Part shown: positions 7,483 to 15,717 of the stretch, piece after piece | Layout: each line of letters starts with the position of its first letter | How positions within the stretch are numbered: the stretch's first letter is position 1 | NCBI GenBank assembly: GCA_014534235.1 | Contig: JACVRW010000022.1 | Location: 1-35,914, forward strand | Reading direction: 5' to 3' | DNA from: Thermoleophilaceae bacterium | Lineage (GTDB): Bacteria; Actinomycetota; Thermoleophilia; Solirubrobacterales; Thermoleophilaceae | Length of the DNA: 35,914 nt | Position numbers and translations under genes: made by a program | The notes under the pieces: model-generated | The model's input: only the letters and a program-made list of their open reading frames with translations | What the model was told of the DNA's origin: nothing | Databases searched by the model: none

Positions 7483-9129
7483 CTACTCCGCCGGAATCTC
7501 CTTGTGCACCATCGCCATGTCGATTCCCTGCCGCCGGCGGACGATACGCGACCCGATGTAGATGACGAGGGCGATCACGTAGAGAACGCCCATGTAAATG
7601 AGCGAGGAGGAGTCGTTCAGGCCGTAGACGTCGTCCTGGAGCCACTTGTAGAGGCAGAACACGAGCAGCGCGAGGAAGCCGATCGCCGTGACCGTGATCA
7701 ATGGGATGCCCGCCACGCGGTATCTGCCTATCGGCGATGCGTTGTAGATCTCGGGCTTCCGCCACGGCAGCACGGCGGCCGCGATCGCGGATCCGGCGAA
7801 GGTGATGGCGATAACCATCGTCGCCGCGAGCGTCCAGCTATAGAAATCCTCGTTGAAGGCGTAGAGCCAGCTGATCGGGAGCGCGGGGATGAGCATCAGG
7901 GCGAGCGCCACGTAGGGAACCCCCCTCCGGCTCACCTTGGCGACGGTCTCCGGCAGCACGCGGTCGAAGGCGGTGGCGAAGACGACGCGCGTGGAGGACA
8001 GGAAGACCGTTCCCACCCAGCCGAAGAACCAGAGCGCCATGAGCGCGACGAGGATGAACTGCCAGACCGCGCCGTCCATCAGGAACGCTGCGAGCAGCCC
8101 TGGGTACGGGAAGAACGTGATCGCCGGGTCCTCGACGTAGTCGAAGAGCGCCGGCTGTCCCCAGTACCCGTTGTTCGCCGCGTTGTAGAAGTCCCATCCG
8201 AACGTCTTCGCGAACAACAGAAACGAGATTCCGGCGAGGATGGTTGTCACGACCAGCGCGCCCCCCATGGCGCGGATGTTCTTGCGGAAGTCCGACGCGC
8301 CGCGGACCTCGCCGTAGAGGGTCGCCCCCCAGTTCGACCAGAGGTTGAAGAACACGATGAACGGGATCAGCAGGAAGATCCCGCTGAGAGCGCCGAAGTC
8401 ACCCACGCCACTGGGCGTGCCCGCGGCCGCGGCGTCGATCGTTCCCTGGTACGCGTTTGGGCCCGTCCCCAGCACCTCCTGCGACTGCGTGTTAAGCGCC
8501 GAGATGAAGTCCGTCTTCGAGTTGACGAGCAGCAGGACGAACATGAAGGCGAGCCCCAGCAGCGCGCCGTAGAAGCAGACCTGCTGGATGCGGGCGTACG
8601 TCCTGATTCCGAGCGCGATGAAGAGCGAGGCGAGCCCGGCGACTATGACTGAGGACCAGAAGAGGCCCCTGTCCTCGGAGAAGAACGTCACGCCGCCGTC
8701 CCAGCCGACGATCGCGAACAGCGGGACGAACACCTCGACGTTGAGGATGTTCGCGTAGATGGGGACCCAGTGCCAGAGGATGAACCACCACCCGCAGACG
8801 GCGAGGACGAAGCCGAGCCCGCCGCCGAGGATGCGGCTGATCCAGACGTAGTCGCCTCCCGCACGCGGCATCGCCGCGACCAGCGAGGCGTACGTGACCG
8901 CCTGGAGGAGCAGGTAGGCGCCCGACAGCAGGACCGCCCAGAAGAGGCTGCCGCCCGGGATGAAGACGGCGTAGGAGAAGATGAAGAACCCCAGCGTGAC
9001 GAGGTTGATCGAGAAGAACGCGTAGATGAACGCGTCTCGCACCGCCCAGCCCCGCACCAGGCCGGTCGCCTTGCGGGCGAAGAGCGAAGGCTCCCCTAGC
9101 GGTTCGACCCTGCCAGCCGCACTCTCCAT
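7483..9129 (-). CDS. APC-superfamily amino acid/amine permease
   Basis: A 548-residue polytopic membrane protein with about 12 hydrophobic segments, beginning after a short polar N-terminus with DAFIYAFFSINLVTLGFF. The conserved APC stretch MPRAGGDYVWISRILGG (end of TM2/TM3) is present, as is a long C-terminal region ending in a basic tail. It should import an amino acid or related amine by proton symport or exchange; the substrate is not predictable. It starts ten bases after the metallophosphoesterase stop on the same strand, so the two are likely co-transcribed. A truncated permease of the same superfamily lies at 3880-4256, but the C-termini differ clearly, so they are not recent duplicates. 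Confidence 0.87.
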   Translation of the reverse strand: MESAAGRVEPLGEPSLFARKATGLVRGWAVRDAFIYAFFSINLVTLGFFIFSYAVFIPGGSLFWAVLLSGAYLLLQAVTYASLVAAMPRAGGDYVWISRILGGGLGFVLAVCGWWFILWHWVPIYANILNVEVFVPLFAIVGWDGGVTFFSEDRGLFWSSVIVAGLASLFIALGIRTYARIQQVCFYGALLGLAFMFVLLLVNSKTDFISALNTQSQEVLGTGPNAYQGTIDAAAAGTPSGVGDFGALSGIFLLIPFIVFFNLWSNWGATLYGEVRGASDFRKNIRAMGGALVVTTILAGISFLLFAKTFGWDFYNAANNGYWGQPALFDYVEDPAITFFPYPGLLAAFLMDGAVWQFILVALMALWFFGWVGTVFLSSTRVVFATAFDRVLPETVAKVSRRGVPYVALALMLIPALPISWLYAFNEDFYSWTLAATMVIAITFAGSAIAAAVLPWRKPEIYNASPIGRYRVAGIPLITVTAIGFLALLVFCLYKWLQDDVYGLNDSSSLIYMGVLYVIALVIYIGSRIVRRRQGIDMAMVHKEIPAE

Positions 9130-9139
9130 GCTCCCTCTC

Positions 9140-10081
9140 CTATCCGCTCGTCAACACGAAGCGCTTGACCTTCTTGCCGCCTTCGAGGTCTACCACGGCG
9201 CCGAGCAGCTCCCCCTGCTCGTACGAGCTGCCCGGGTTGATGCAGAGCGTGCGGCCGATCCTCGTGTTCCCGCGCGACTCATGGATGTGGCCGTGCAGCG
9301 AGAGCGCCGGCTGATGCCGCTCTATCGCCTCTCGCACGGCGGTCGAGCCAAGCGGTACCGGCGCCCGCCCGGCGTGCTTCAGCTGCATGTCCTCCGTGAG
9401 CTCCGGCGCCTCGTCCAACCCAGACCCGTACGGGGGACAGTGGAAGCTGAAGATTGTCTGCTCGGGCGGCGCGGTCACCTCTGAGACGATCTCCTCGATT
9501 CGCTTCCCAAGCTCCGGCTCGTCCTCCTCACGGTAAGTGTCCCACGGCGTCCGGTTGGACCAGCCGGTCGACGCCAGCTGATGCCCGTCGATCTCAACGA
9601 CGCGGCCCTCGCACGCCTCGACGTGCTTCGCGCGGGCGAGCACCTCGTCGACCTCGAACTGGTCGTCGTTCCCGGGGCATACGAAGCAGCGCAGCCCTGC
9701 GCCTGCCAGCCGCTCGTCGGCGAGCGCGACCCAGCTCTCGACGCGGGCGAGCATGAGGTCGTGGAAGAGGTTCGTGGTGCGCTTCTCGTCCTGCTGGAGC
9801 TCGCGCAGCTCCTCGGGCGTGGTCCGGAACGGGTAGTAGCCGCGGCGCCTCACCGCCTCCTCGAACTTTCTGAGCTCCTCGTCGCCGCTCAGCTCGTGGC
9901 GGTTCTCGAGCAGCGTTGCGTACCACCGCCCGTCGCCGGCCTCGACGACCGGGATCAGGGCCTTGCCGGTCATGTCGCCGCCGAGGACGATCACGTCGGC
10001 GTCGTAGTGCTTACCGCTGTTGAGGAACTTCCGCCAGCACGTGTCCGATCCGTGGATGTCCGTCGCGAAGAACAGCCGCAT
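9140..10081 (-). CDS. Calcineurin-like metallophosphoesterase
   Basis: A 313-residue cytoplasmic metallophosphoesterase. All five metal-ligand blocks are visible in order: ATDIHGS (Asp8, His10), LGGDMTGK (Asp36), CPGNDDQFE, IFSFHCPPYG and LHGHIHES, then NPGSSY. These fit two-metal phosphoesterases acting on phosphodiesters or monoesters. An insert of roughly 80 residues rich in Arg/Glu between the second and third blocks is longer than in minimal members. The ATG at 10081 starts the conserved beta strand directly. It follows the nucleotidyltransferase-like gene by 18 bases and precedes the permease by ten, forming a three-gene minus-strand group. Substrate unknown. Confidence 0.88.
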   Translation of the reverse strand: MRLFFATDIHGSDTCWRKFLNSGKHYDADVIVLGGDMTGKALIPVVEAGDGRWYATLLENRHELSGDEELRKFEEAVRRRGYYPFRTTPEELRELQQDEKRTTNLFHDLMLARVESWVALADERLAGAGLRCFVCPGNDDQFEVDEVLARAKHVEACEGRVVEIDGHQLASTGWSNRTPWDTYREEDEPELGKRIEEIVSEVTAPPEQTIFSFHCPPYGSGLDEAPELTEDMQLKHAGRAPVPLGSTAVREAIERHQPALSLHGHIHESRGNTRIGRTLCINPGSSYEQGELLGAVVDLEGGKKVKRFVLTSG

Positions 10082-10099
10082 AAGCGAAGACTATGCCCC

Positions 10100-10858
10100 T
10101 CAGGGCCCGCCCGCCACCTCCTCGGGAAGCATGTACCAGCGCTTGCGCTCGCCGATCCTGGCGCGCAGCTTCCAAGCCCGGGATTTCGGCTCGCGGTCGA
10201 TCCGATCGAGGAGGACGGCCATCTCGCGGCGCAGGCGCTCCTTGTCCTCGTCCGGGAGGTCGTAGCGCTCGAGACGGTCGCGGCAGGCGGAGAGATTGCC
10301 GGTGAGCGTGCGCCACAGCCCCCAGTCGGTGCGGCACATCTCGGCGACGCGCGCGGCGTTGATCGCGTCGCCGTCGCGCTCCTCGACTGGATGGCCGTGC
10401 AGAAGAGCGAGCGCGTCGCGGACGTCCTTCTCGTTCAGCTCCGCGATCTGGAGCTTCGTAACGAGCAGCTCGGCGAGCGGCAGGGTGGTGGGCTCGAGCT
10501 CGAGGCGCTCCGCCACCGGAACCTTGTGCGACATGCTGAAGCCGCCCACGAAGACGTCGACCTGGCGCTCGTTCCCGTGGTCGAAGAACAAGAGGCGCTC
10601 GGTCCCGTGGAGGGCGTTGAAGGCCACGTGCGGCTCGTAGCCCGCCTCACGCAGAAGGCCCTGCACGGCGTGGGACGAGCCCTTCGCCGTCACGAAGTCG
10701 ACGTCCGCATACTCGCGCGTCAGCGCCGGCGGGAGCGGCCCCGGCGCGCGCAGGCGGATCGCCACCCCACCCAGCACGCGTAGCGGGATTCCCTTCGAGG
10801 CGGCCAGCTCGAGGAGGCGCTTGGCCTCGGCCACAATGTCCGAGCGGATCTGGCTCAC
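10100..10858 (-). CDS. Nucleotidyltransferase-fold protein (AbiEii/DUF-type)
   Basis: A 252-residue protein starting at GTG 10858. The N-terminal half shows a minimal nucleotidyltransferase pattern: VLGGVAIRLR (the hG[G/S] helix start) and, about 20 residues on, REYADVDFVT (hDhDh metal-binding strand). A third acidic strand, RQVDVFVGGF, completes the likely active-site triad. The C-terminal half is helical and charged (LLVTKLQIAELNEKDVRDALALL), as in AbiEii-like and related MNT-superfamily proteins. No cognate AbiEi-like antitoxin lies beside it, so toxin function is not implied. The neighbouring metallophosphoesterase could reverse a nucleotidyl modification; that is speculation from adjacency. 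Confidence 0.65.
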   Translation of the reverse strand: MSQIRSDIVAEAKRLLELAASKGIPLRVLGGVAIRLRAPGPLPPALTREYADVDFVTAKGSSHAVQGLLREAGYEPHVAFNALHGTERLLFFDHGNERQVDVFVGGFSMSHKVPVAERLELEPTTLPLAELLVTKLQIAELNEKDVRDALALLHGHPVEERDGDAINAARVAEMCRTDWGLWRTLTGNLSACRDRLERYDLPDEDKERLRREMAVLLDRIDREPKSRAWKLRARIGERKRWYMLPEEVAGGP

Positions 10859-10893
10859 CCACCGATGCTAACCCGGGGCGGGGTGGGCGTGCC

Positions 10894-11112
10894 ATGGGGT
10901 CTTGCCGGGGCCGGCCGGCCTTGGGCTGGCGCGGCTTCCACCTCCCGTGGACGCTCTTCCACTGGCAAATGGTCGAGAACGCCGTCCGGGAGACCGCGCA
11001 TATGTGGGTCCTCGTGCAGCGCCGCTGGCGCTGGGGAGATCTCGCCGGCGCCCGCGTGAGGCGCCCGAACGGTCTGGTGCCCCGCGCGCGGCGGGAGACC
11101 GCGGGCGTCTAA
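10894..11112 (+). CDS. Small Trp/Arg-rich ORF, unrecognised
   Basis: A 72-codon plus-strand ORF in the 250-bp gap between two minus-strand genes. It is reported because its codons end in G or C almost 90% of the time, as in real genes here. It encodes an unusual peptide with six Trp, two blocks of which read GFHLPWTLFHWQMVENAV and WVLVQRRWRWGDL. No signal peptide or known domain is seen. Its stop overlaps the stop of the convergent aminotransferase. It could be a genuine small gene, a remnant, or chance openness in GC-rich DNA. Confidence 0.3.
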   Translation: MGSCRGRPALGWRGFHLPWTLFHWQMVENAVRETAHMWVLVQRRWRWGDLAGARVRRPNGLVPRARRETAGV

Positions 11113-12284
11113 GCGCGGTCTCCGAGCGCCTCCGCCAGCGCGCCCATCAGGCGGTCGATGTCGGTGCTGGTGACATGCACGTGAGACGCGATGCGCAGCG
11201 AGCGCCCGCCGCGCACCGCGGCGTAGCAGTTAGCGGACGCGAGCGCGGCCGGCAGCCGCTCTCGTGCGTCCTTCGGCAGCTCCAGTCCAAGGATGTGCGG
11301 TCCCCGGCGTCCCGGCGGCGGCGGGACGAGCCCGAGGTCGGCGGCGCGCGCGGCGAGCGCGGCCGTCGTCTCCGCCACCGTGGCGGCGATCCGCGGCACC
11401 TCCCACTCGAGCAGCTGCTCGAGCGCCGAGATCGCCATCGGCGTCAGGTGGAAGCTCGTTCGCTGCCCCATGTCGAACCGCCGCGCGCCGGGCTGGTAGT
11501 CGGCTTCGTAGTCCATCAGGGCGGTGAAGTCCTCCGCGCCCGCGCGCGAGATCCAGTTGTCCTCGATCGGCTCGCCGTCCCGGTGCTCCTCGGCGACGAA
11601 CAGATAACTGAGGCCGAACGGACCGAGCAGCCACTTGTAACCCACGGTGACAAGGAAGTCGGGGCGCAGCCGCTTCACGTCGAGCGGCATGACCCCGACC
11701 GACTGGCAGGCGTCGATCACGAGCCGGCACGCGAGGGCGTGGGCGCGGTCGGCCACGGCCTCGAGGTCGATCAGCGCCCCGTCGGTGGTGTGGACGTTCG
11801 GCACGCTCACCACCCGGATGCGCTCGTCGAGCGCCGCCAGGATCGCGTCGGTCCAGCTCTGGCCGCGTTCGGGGGCGACCGTGACGATCTCTGCGCCGGT
11901 CTTCCGAGCCGCGGTTCGCCAGCTGAGGATCCCCGACGGAAACTCCCCGGCGAGCACGAGGATCCGATCCGCCGGCCGGAGGTCGAGGTTGCGCCAGGCG
12001 ACCGAGAAGCCGTAGCTCGTGGCGGGCACGATCGCGATGCCGTCGGCGTCCGCGCCGATCAACCGGCCGAAGAGGGTGCGCAGGCGCTCAACGTCGCTGA
12101 ACCAGTCCGAGCCCTCGATCGTCCACGGGCGGCCGCGGCGCTCGAGCGCCCGCTCACCGGCAAGGCGGACTCGATGCAGCTGGGGCGAGAGGCTCGCCGT
12201 GTTGAAGTAGGCCACGTCGGCCGGGATGTCGAAGGCGTGGCGCTGTGCGCCGAGGGCGACCTCAGCTGGGGCGCGGCCAATCAT
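11109..12284 (-). CDS. Class V aminotransferase (PLP-dependent, cysteine desulfurase/kynureninase fold)
   Basis: A 391-residue PLP enzyme of fold type I. VAYFNTASLSPQL opens the fold. LVIDACQSVGVMPLDV contains the Asp that pairs with the pyridine nitrogen. VTVGYKWLLGPFGLSYLF contains the Schiff-base Lys (217). VHTTDGALIDLEAV is the loop preceding the Asp strand. The SxHK motif of cysteine desulfurases is replaced by GYKWLLGP, so it belongs to the wider class V group (isopenicillin-N-epimerase-like and related), not to IscS/SufS proper. The substrate is unknown. ATG at 12284 is the only sensible start; no clear operon partners. Confidence 0.82.
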   Translation of the reverse strand: MIGRAPAEVALGAQRHAFDIPADVAYFNTASLSPQLHRVRLAGERALERRGRPWTIEGSDWFSDVERLRTLFGRLIGADADGIAIVPATSYGFSVAWRNLDLRPADRILVLAGEFPSGILSWRTAARKTGAEIVTVAPERGQSWTDAILAALDERIRVVSVPNVHTTDGALIDLEAVADRAHALACRLVIDACQSVGVMPLDVKRLRPDFLVTVGYKWLLGPFGLSYLFVAEEHRDGEPIEDNWISRAGAEDFTALMDYEADYQPGARRFDMGQRTSFHLTPMAISALEQLLEWEVPRIAATVAETTAALAARAADLGLVPPPPGRRGPHILGLELPKDARERLPAALASANCYAAVRGGRSLRIASHVHVTSTDIDRLMGALAEALGDRA

Positions 12285-12317
12285 GGGCGAAGCCTAGATC
12301 GCAACCTGGGAACGGCG

Positions 12318-12715
12318 TCAGTCGCTGAGGGTCAGGCGAACGGGAGCGCTGCTCGATTCCATCTCGTGGGCGTTCGTCGCATCCGCCCACAGCGTCACAT
12401 CCACCCGAGTGGGGACCCGATCCCCTGAGCAACGGTCGCCCGTGGAGCGAAGCTGCGCGCTGCCCGTCGAGGTGGTTACCGTCGACGCTCCCGCGGCCGA
12501 TCGTTCGACGCTCAGTCCGCCTCGGAGTGCCGTCCGTGGCGGGCCCGCACGCGTCCGCGCCGCTGCTCGGTGCCGGCATCGGACGCGCCCGCCCGAGGAC
12601 GTTCGACCTCGACGGCCCTCGTGACGGCGGGTAACCGGCCGTCGCCACCGCAGCCGAGAAGCAGGAGGGATACGGCCACCGATGGGAGGAGCTTCGAACG
12701 TGGGCGGGGCTGCAC
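12318..12715 (-). pseudogene. Small lipoprotein gene, probably frameshifted
   Basis: From GTG 12715 the minus strand encodes a textbook lipoprotein leader: basic start, SVAVSLLLLGCGGDG with lipobox LLGC, then a short mature region that runs into a stop at 12512. A second frame continues to 12318 with LRSTGDRCSGDRV and DVTLWADATNAHEMESSS, which reads like a beta-rich secreted domain and ends just before the aminotransferase start. Joining them requires one indel between about 12512 and 12600, giving a protein of about 130 residues. Alternatively the first frame is a complete 67-residue lipoprotein. No family recognised. Confidence 0.4.
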
Positions 12716-12792
12716 GGCGGCGCGTTCGCGGAGCGGGCGCCCTCCTCGCCGACCTCCCCGCGCACCAGCTCGACGCGCGAGACGGGATCATC

Positions 12793-13161
12793 CTAGGCGC
12801 CGCGCGGGGCCGAGTCCTCCAGGGCGACGCGCATGAGGTCGCGGATGGAGAGCATCCCGACCACGCCTCCCCCTTCGACGACCGGGAGGTGCCGAAAGCC
12901 ACCGTGAAGCATCAGGACGGCGGCGTGCTCCGTCGACTCGTTCGGATCCATCGTCTCGGGATCGGACGTCATGCAGTCGGTGACGACCGCGCTCTCCTGG
13001 ATGCCGCGGGCGACCGCGCGAAGGATGTCACGTTCCGTGACGATGCCGACGAGCCGCGCACCTTCGGTCACGAGCGCCGCACCGACGTCCCTGGACACCA
13101 TCCGTTTCGCGACTTCCGCGAGCGGGAGGTCCGGCTCGACGGTGAGGAGGTTGCGCGACAT
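12793..13161 (-). CDS. CBS-pair domain protein
   Basis: A free-standing pair of CBS motifs, about 122 residues from the chosen ATG at 13161 (MSRNLLTVEPDLPLAEVA). First motif: VGAALVTEGARLVGIVTERD. Second: GGFRHLPVVEGGGVVGMLSIRD. CBS pairs bind adenosine nucleotides and act as energy- or ligand-sensing modules. Stand-alone versions are cytoplasmic and their partners are usually unknown. The frame stays open to 13269, but the extra 36 residues do not look like family sequence, so the shorter start is preferred. The linker between motifs (SDPETMDPNESTEHAA) is acidic. Confidence 0.82.
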   Translation of the reverse strand: MSRNLLTVEPDLPLAEVAKRMVSRDVGAALVTEGARLVGIVTERDILRAVARGIQESAVVTDCMTSDPETMDPNESTEHAAVLMLHGGFRHLPVVEGGGVVGMLSIRDLMRVALEDSAPRGA

Positions 13162-13357
13162 GTGATTGCGGGCGACCGGCACGCGGAGACTGTACGCCAC
13201 TCGCAGGCTCGGGCGTCCCGCCCTCAGTGCGATCTCAGGGATCGAACCTAAGTGCCTCGTGCCGGCCACAGCGACACGGCGAGGCGCCGCGCGCCTGAGC
13301 GGTCTCGCCGCGGCCGTCGCGCGCGCCGAATCGCCCGGGCCACACGGGTCGATCGCC

Positions 13358-13591
13358 CTAACCGACCTGTGGGCCGTCTACCTCGGCCCGCAAGGTGGCC
13401 ATCTCCGTGACCGCGGACAGCACATAGAGCTCGCGCCAGATCGCGATCTTCTGTCGAAGATCGGCGAGATAGGCGTCGATCTCCGCGACGCCGGTGTCCA
13501 GGGCGAGTGCCCGCTCGCTCTCGAGCTCGAGCAGCTGGTCGCGGACGAAGGGGGCGGTCAGGCCGGACTGGTGGAGCTCGTGAAAGGGCAT
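13358..13591 (-). CDS. Small conserved helical protein, function unknown
   Basis: A 77-residue acidic protein, ATG at 13591, beginning MPFHELHQSGLTAP and containing LLELESERALALDTG followed by a long amphipathic helix (DAYLADLRQKIAIWRELYVL). I believe similar short proteins occur in related actinobacteria. It lacks membrane segments and metal motifs. It could be a small regulatory or structural coiled-coil protein. The 230 bases upstream to the manganese catalase hold no other convincing gene. Confidence 0.6.
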   Translation of the reverse strand: MPFHELHQSGLTAPFVRDQLLELESERALALDTGVAEIDAYLADLRQKIAIWRELYVLSAVTEMATLRAEVDGPQVG

Positions 13592-13820
13592 GCAGCAAGG
13601 CTCCCAGGGGCGGTCGCCGGGGAACAGGTGGCCAGCCGGCGTCCTGTGGTTCGGTTGCCACGCCGCGGCGTTCCGGCTAGCCGTACCTCGACTTGGTCTC
13701 GCGGTCGGGCGCGTCGGGCGCGGGGCCGTGGCGCCGCTCCCTGGACGTTCGCCGGCCGCAGCGCCGGGGGCCGGGCGTGCGGGCCATCGCAGCAGCCCGG
13801 CCCTCGGCGGACGCGGTGGC

Positions 13821-14804
13821 CTACGTGAGCGCGTCCTTCACCTTCTCCACGACGCCACCGCCGCCGGCCGGCACGTTGACCTCGCCGCTCGGCTCCTTCG
13901 GGAGCCCGGCGGCAGTGCGCAGCCTGGCCGCGATTTCGGCGACCTCCTCGGGGTGGAAGTCGGGAACGAACGCCTTGGGCTGCGGCGGCAGGTCGTTCGG
14001 CGCTGCGCCCTCCGGCGGTCCGTCGAACAACTCGAGCTCGTCACCGGTTTCCGGATGCGGACCGTTGAACACGGCGGCGAGCTCTTTGTAGTCGTCCGGC
14101 GAGAAGCGGTAGAGCCGCTTGTGGTCGCCGCGCTCGATGTGCGGCTTGCACTCGGGGATCTTCTCGGTCGGGATACGGGGGGTCGGGAACAGCTTCGTCA
14201 GATCGGCTCCGGTGAGGTTCTCGAGTGCCCGCGCGTAAGCCACCTGGTGCACGCCTCCCCGCACCAGCAGATATCCGGTGAGCGCCTTGGCGGCGGGGTG
14301 CTCGACCATTTCGTAGACGCGCAGCTTGTTCTGCCTCGCGACGGTCTCGAGGAAGAAGTTGTGCGTCAGGTCCTCGATCAGGTCGCCGGACGAAAACATG
14401 TTGTCACCGGTCCAGGGCCTGCCGTTCGAGTCCTGCGGGAGCGCGGCGTGCCCCGCCGGCGATGAACTGCTGGGCGTGCGCGCATACTTTACGCCGCTCA
14501 TCGCACCGTCGATCGAGCCGTCGCCGTTGGATGTCGCGGAGGCGCCGGTCAGCATGCTGTTAATCGTGGCCGCGACGAGCTCGATGTGCCCGAACTCCTC
14601 CGCGGCGATGTTGGCAACGAGGTCGTAGAAGGGGCGCGCTCCCTGCTTGTTCCTGAAGTTGAACGACTGGACCGTGTAGCTCATGAAGGTGGACATCTCG
14701 CCGAAGCGACCGCCCATCAGCTCCCGGACGGCTGCCGCGCCGTCCGGATCGGGGTCGGCCGGCGGGGGCAGCTCCGTGCCCCAACGGTCAATACGCAGAA
14801 TCAC
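13821..14804 (-). CDS. Manganese catalase
   Basis: A 327-residue non-haem dimanganese catalase that disproportionates hydrogen peroxide in the cytoplasm. The four-helix bundle ligands are visible in GRFGEMSTFMSYTVQSFNF (Glu), NIAAEEFGHIELVAA (Glu and His) and, later, THNFFLETVARQNKLRVYEM (Glu) with GVHQVAYARALE (His). An insert rich in Gly/Ser/Asp (about residues 91-125) precedes the second ligand pair, as in longer members of the family. The tail is Gly-rich. The GTG start at 14804 is preceded by AGGAGG six bases upstream. It stands alone on the minus strand and complements the AhpD-like protein at 21.6 kb as a peroxide defence gene. Confidence 0.92.
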   Translation of the reverse strand: MILRIDRWGTELPPPADPDPDGAAAVRELMGGRFGEMSTFMSYTVQSFNFRNKQGARPFYDLVANIAAEEFGHIELVAATINSMLTGASATSNGDGSIDGAMSGVKYARTPSSSSPAGHAALPQDSNGRPWTGDNMFSSGDLIEDLTHNFFLETVARQNKLRVYEMVEHPAAKALTGYLLVRGGVHQVAYARALENLTGADLTKLFPTPRIPTEKIPECKPHIERGDHKRLYRFSPDDYKELAAVFNGPHPETGDELELFDGPPEGAAPNDLPPQPKAFVPDFHPEEVAEIAARLRTAAGLPKEPSGEVNVPAGGGGVVEKVKDALT

Positions 14805-14864
14805 GACGAGCCTCCTGGGCTGCGGGTGCGGTGGGCTACGCCGTGGGTGCCCGGCGCCTCTTGG

Positions 14865-15436
14865 CTAAACGGCCAACTGCCGTCGAGGAAGTCGCGCCCT
14901 GAGCCACAGCACCGGCCGCTCCACGCCGACGCGCAGCCGCTTCGCCCACGTCGAGTGTGATGCCGCCACCTCCACGCGTGTCGCCCCGCGTGCTTCAACG
15001 AGGCCGAGGCCGTGACGGGCATACGCGCGCGCCAGGGCGTCTGCCGGGGGCGGCGGCGGCGCGTTGTCCCGCGGGAGCACCGACGTCAGGATCGTAGCCT
15101 CGGCCCCGGGTGCGAGTAGCCGGGCGAGCCCGGCCAGGACCGCATCGTCGTAGCCGAGAATGCCGCGCAGCAGCGATCCCCACGGGAAGTTCACGGTGAG
15201 CGACGTGGCCAAGCCGTCCAGTGCCTACGGCGGGTGCTCGGCGGCCACCACCGCGAAGAGCGCGTTCCGGGCCGCACCGCCGCGCGCGGCTCTCCTTGAG
15301 GCCTTGGCCATACGGCGGCGTTCGCGTCCAGGCCGATCACAAGCGTGCCGGGTCGGTCTGCCGCAGTCCGGAGGACGTAGCGGCCGTCGCCCGTGCCGAG
15401 GTCGATCGCTACGTGGGCGTAGCCCGATGCGAGGCG
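14865..15436 (-). pseudogene. KamB/NpmA-like 16S rRNA (A1408) methyltransferase, inactivated
   Basis: The minus strand carries nearly all of a class I SAM methyltransferase resembling the family that methylates A1408 of 16S rRNA. SGYAHVAIDLGTGDGRYVLR (SAM-binding loop, 15377-15403 for DLGTGDGRY) runs into TLVIGLDANAA (15314-15343). A one-base deletion then shifts to MAKASRRAARGGAARNALF. An in-frame TAG at 15225-15227 interrupts the chain just before LDGLATSLTVNFPWGSLLRG, the family's characteristic FPWGSLLRG block, and the rest is open to 14865. The first ~15-20 residues are missing: a TGA lies in frame at about 15436, 20 bases from the tRNA-derived repeat. Intact members confer aminoglycoside resistance or have housekeeping-like roles in actinobacteria. 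Confidence 0.72.
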
Positions 15437-15456
15437 TCAGACGTAGCCCTTGCGTT

Positions 15457-15493
15457 GGGCTCCCTCGATGCGCGCAGGGAGATTCGAACTCCC
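15457..15493 (-). repeat. Left copy of tRNA-Leu 3'-end direct repeat (putative attachment site)
   Basis: A 37-bp segment identical at 36 positions to 17854-17890. It contains the T arm and acceptor 3' strand of tRNA-Leu plus 12 bases beyond the tRNA. The one difference (15474 G versus 17871 C) would break an acceptor-stem pair, so this is the displaced, drifting copy. It is not a functional tRNA because the 5' two thirds are absent. Confidence 0.8.
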
Positions 15494-15717
15494 GACACGG
15501 TCGTGACGTTCCGTATCGGCGCGCTCGCTCTAGTTCGGCATCGCAGGTGATTCGTGTGCCGGCGAACACTCGTGGTGTTGGTTCGTGCCGTTCCGTTTGT
15601 GCTGTTGGGTTGCGTCTAGGTTGCAAAGCGCCGGAGACCACGCACTGCGGCAAAGGCCGCGCTGCGACGAACGGGCAGGATCGACCCGTAGGTCCATAGG
15701 GCAGACTGCTCGGCTCG

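Noticed and set aside
5674-8652. Long antisense frames (459 and 382 codons) over the GMC oxidoreductase and permease
   Set aside because: Both are complementary to well-supported genes and encode His/Val/Arg-rich strings without motifs.
10100-10858. AbiE-type toxin-antitoxin system
   Set aside because: The nucleotidyltransferase-like protein has no AbiEi-like antitoxin neighbour; adjacent genes are a phosphoesterase and a permease.
10902-12428. A 508-codon plus-strand frame over the aminotransferase
   Set aside because: Antisense to a gene with an intact PLP Lys and Asp motifs; no domain of its own.
15457-15493. A second tRNA gene
   Set aside because: Only the T arm and acceptor 3' strand are present; the 5' part and anticodon arm are absent, so it is an attachment-site copy.
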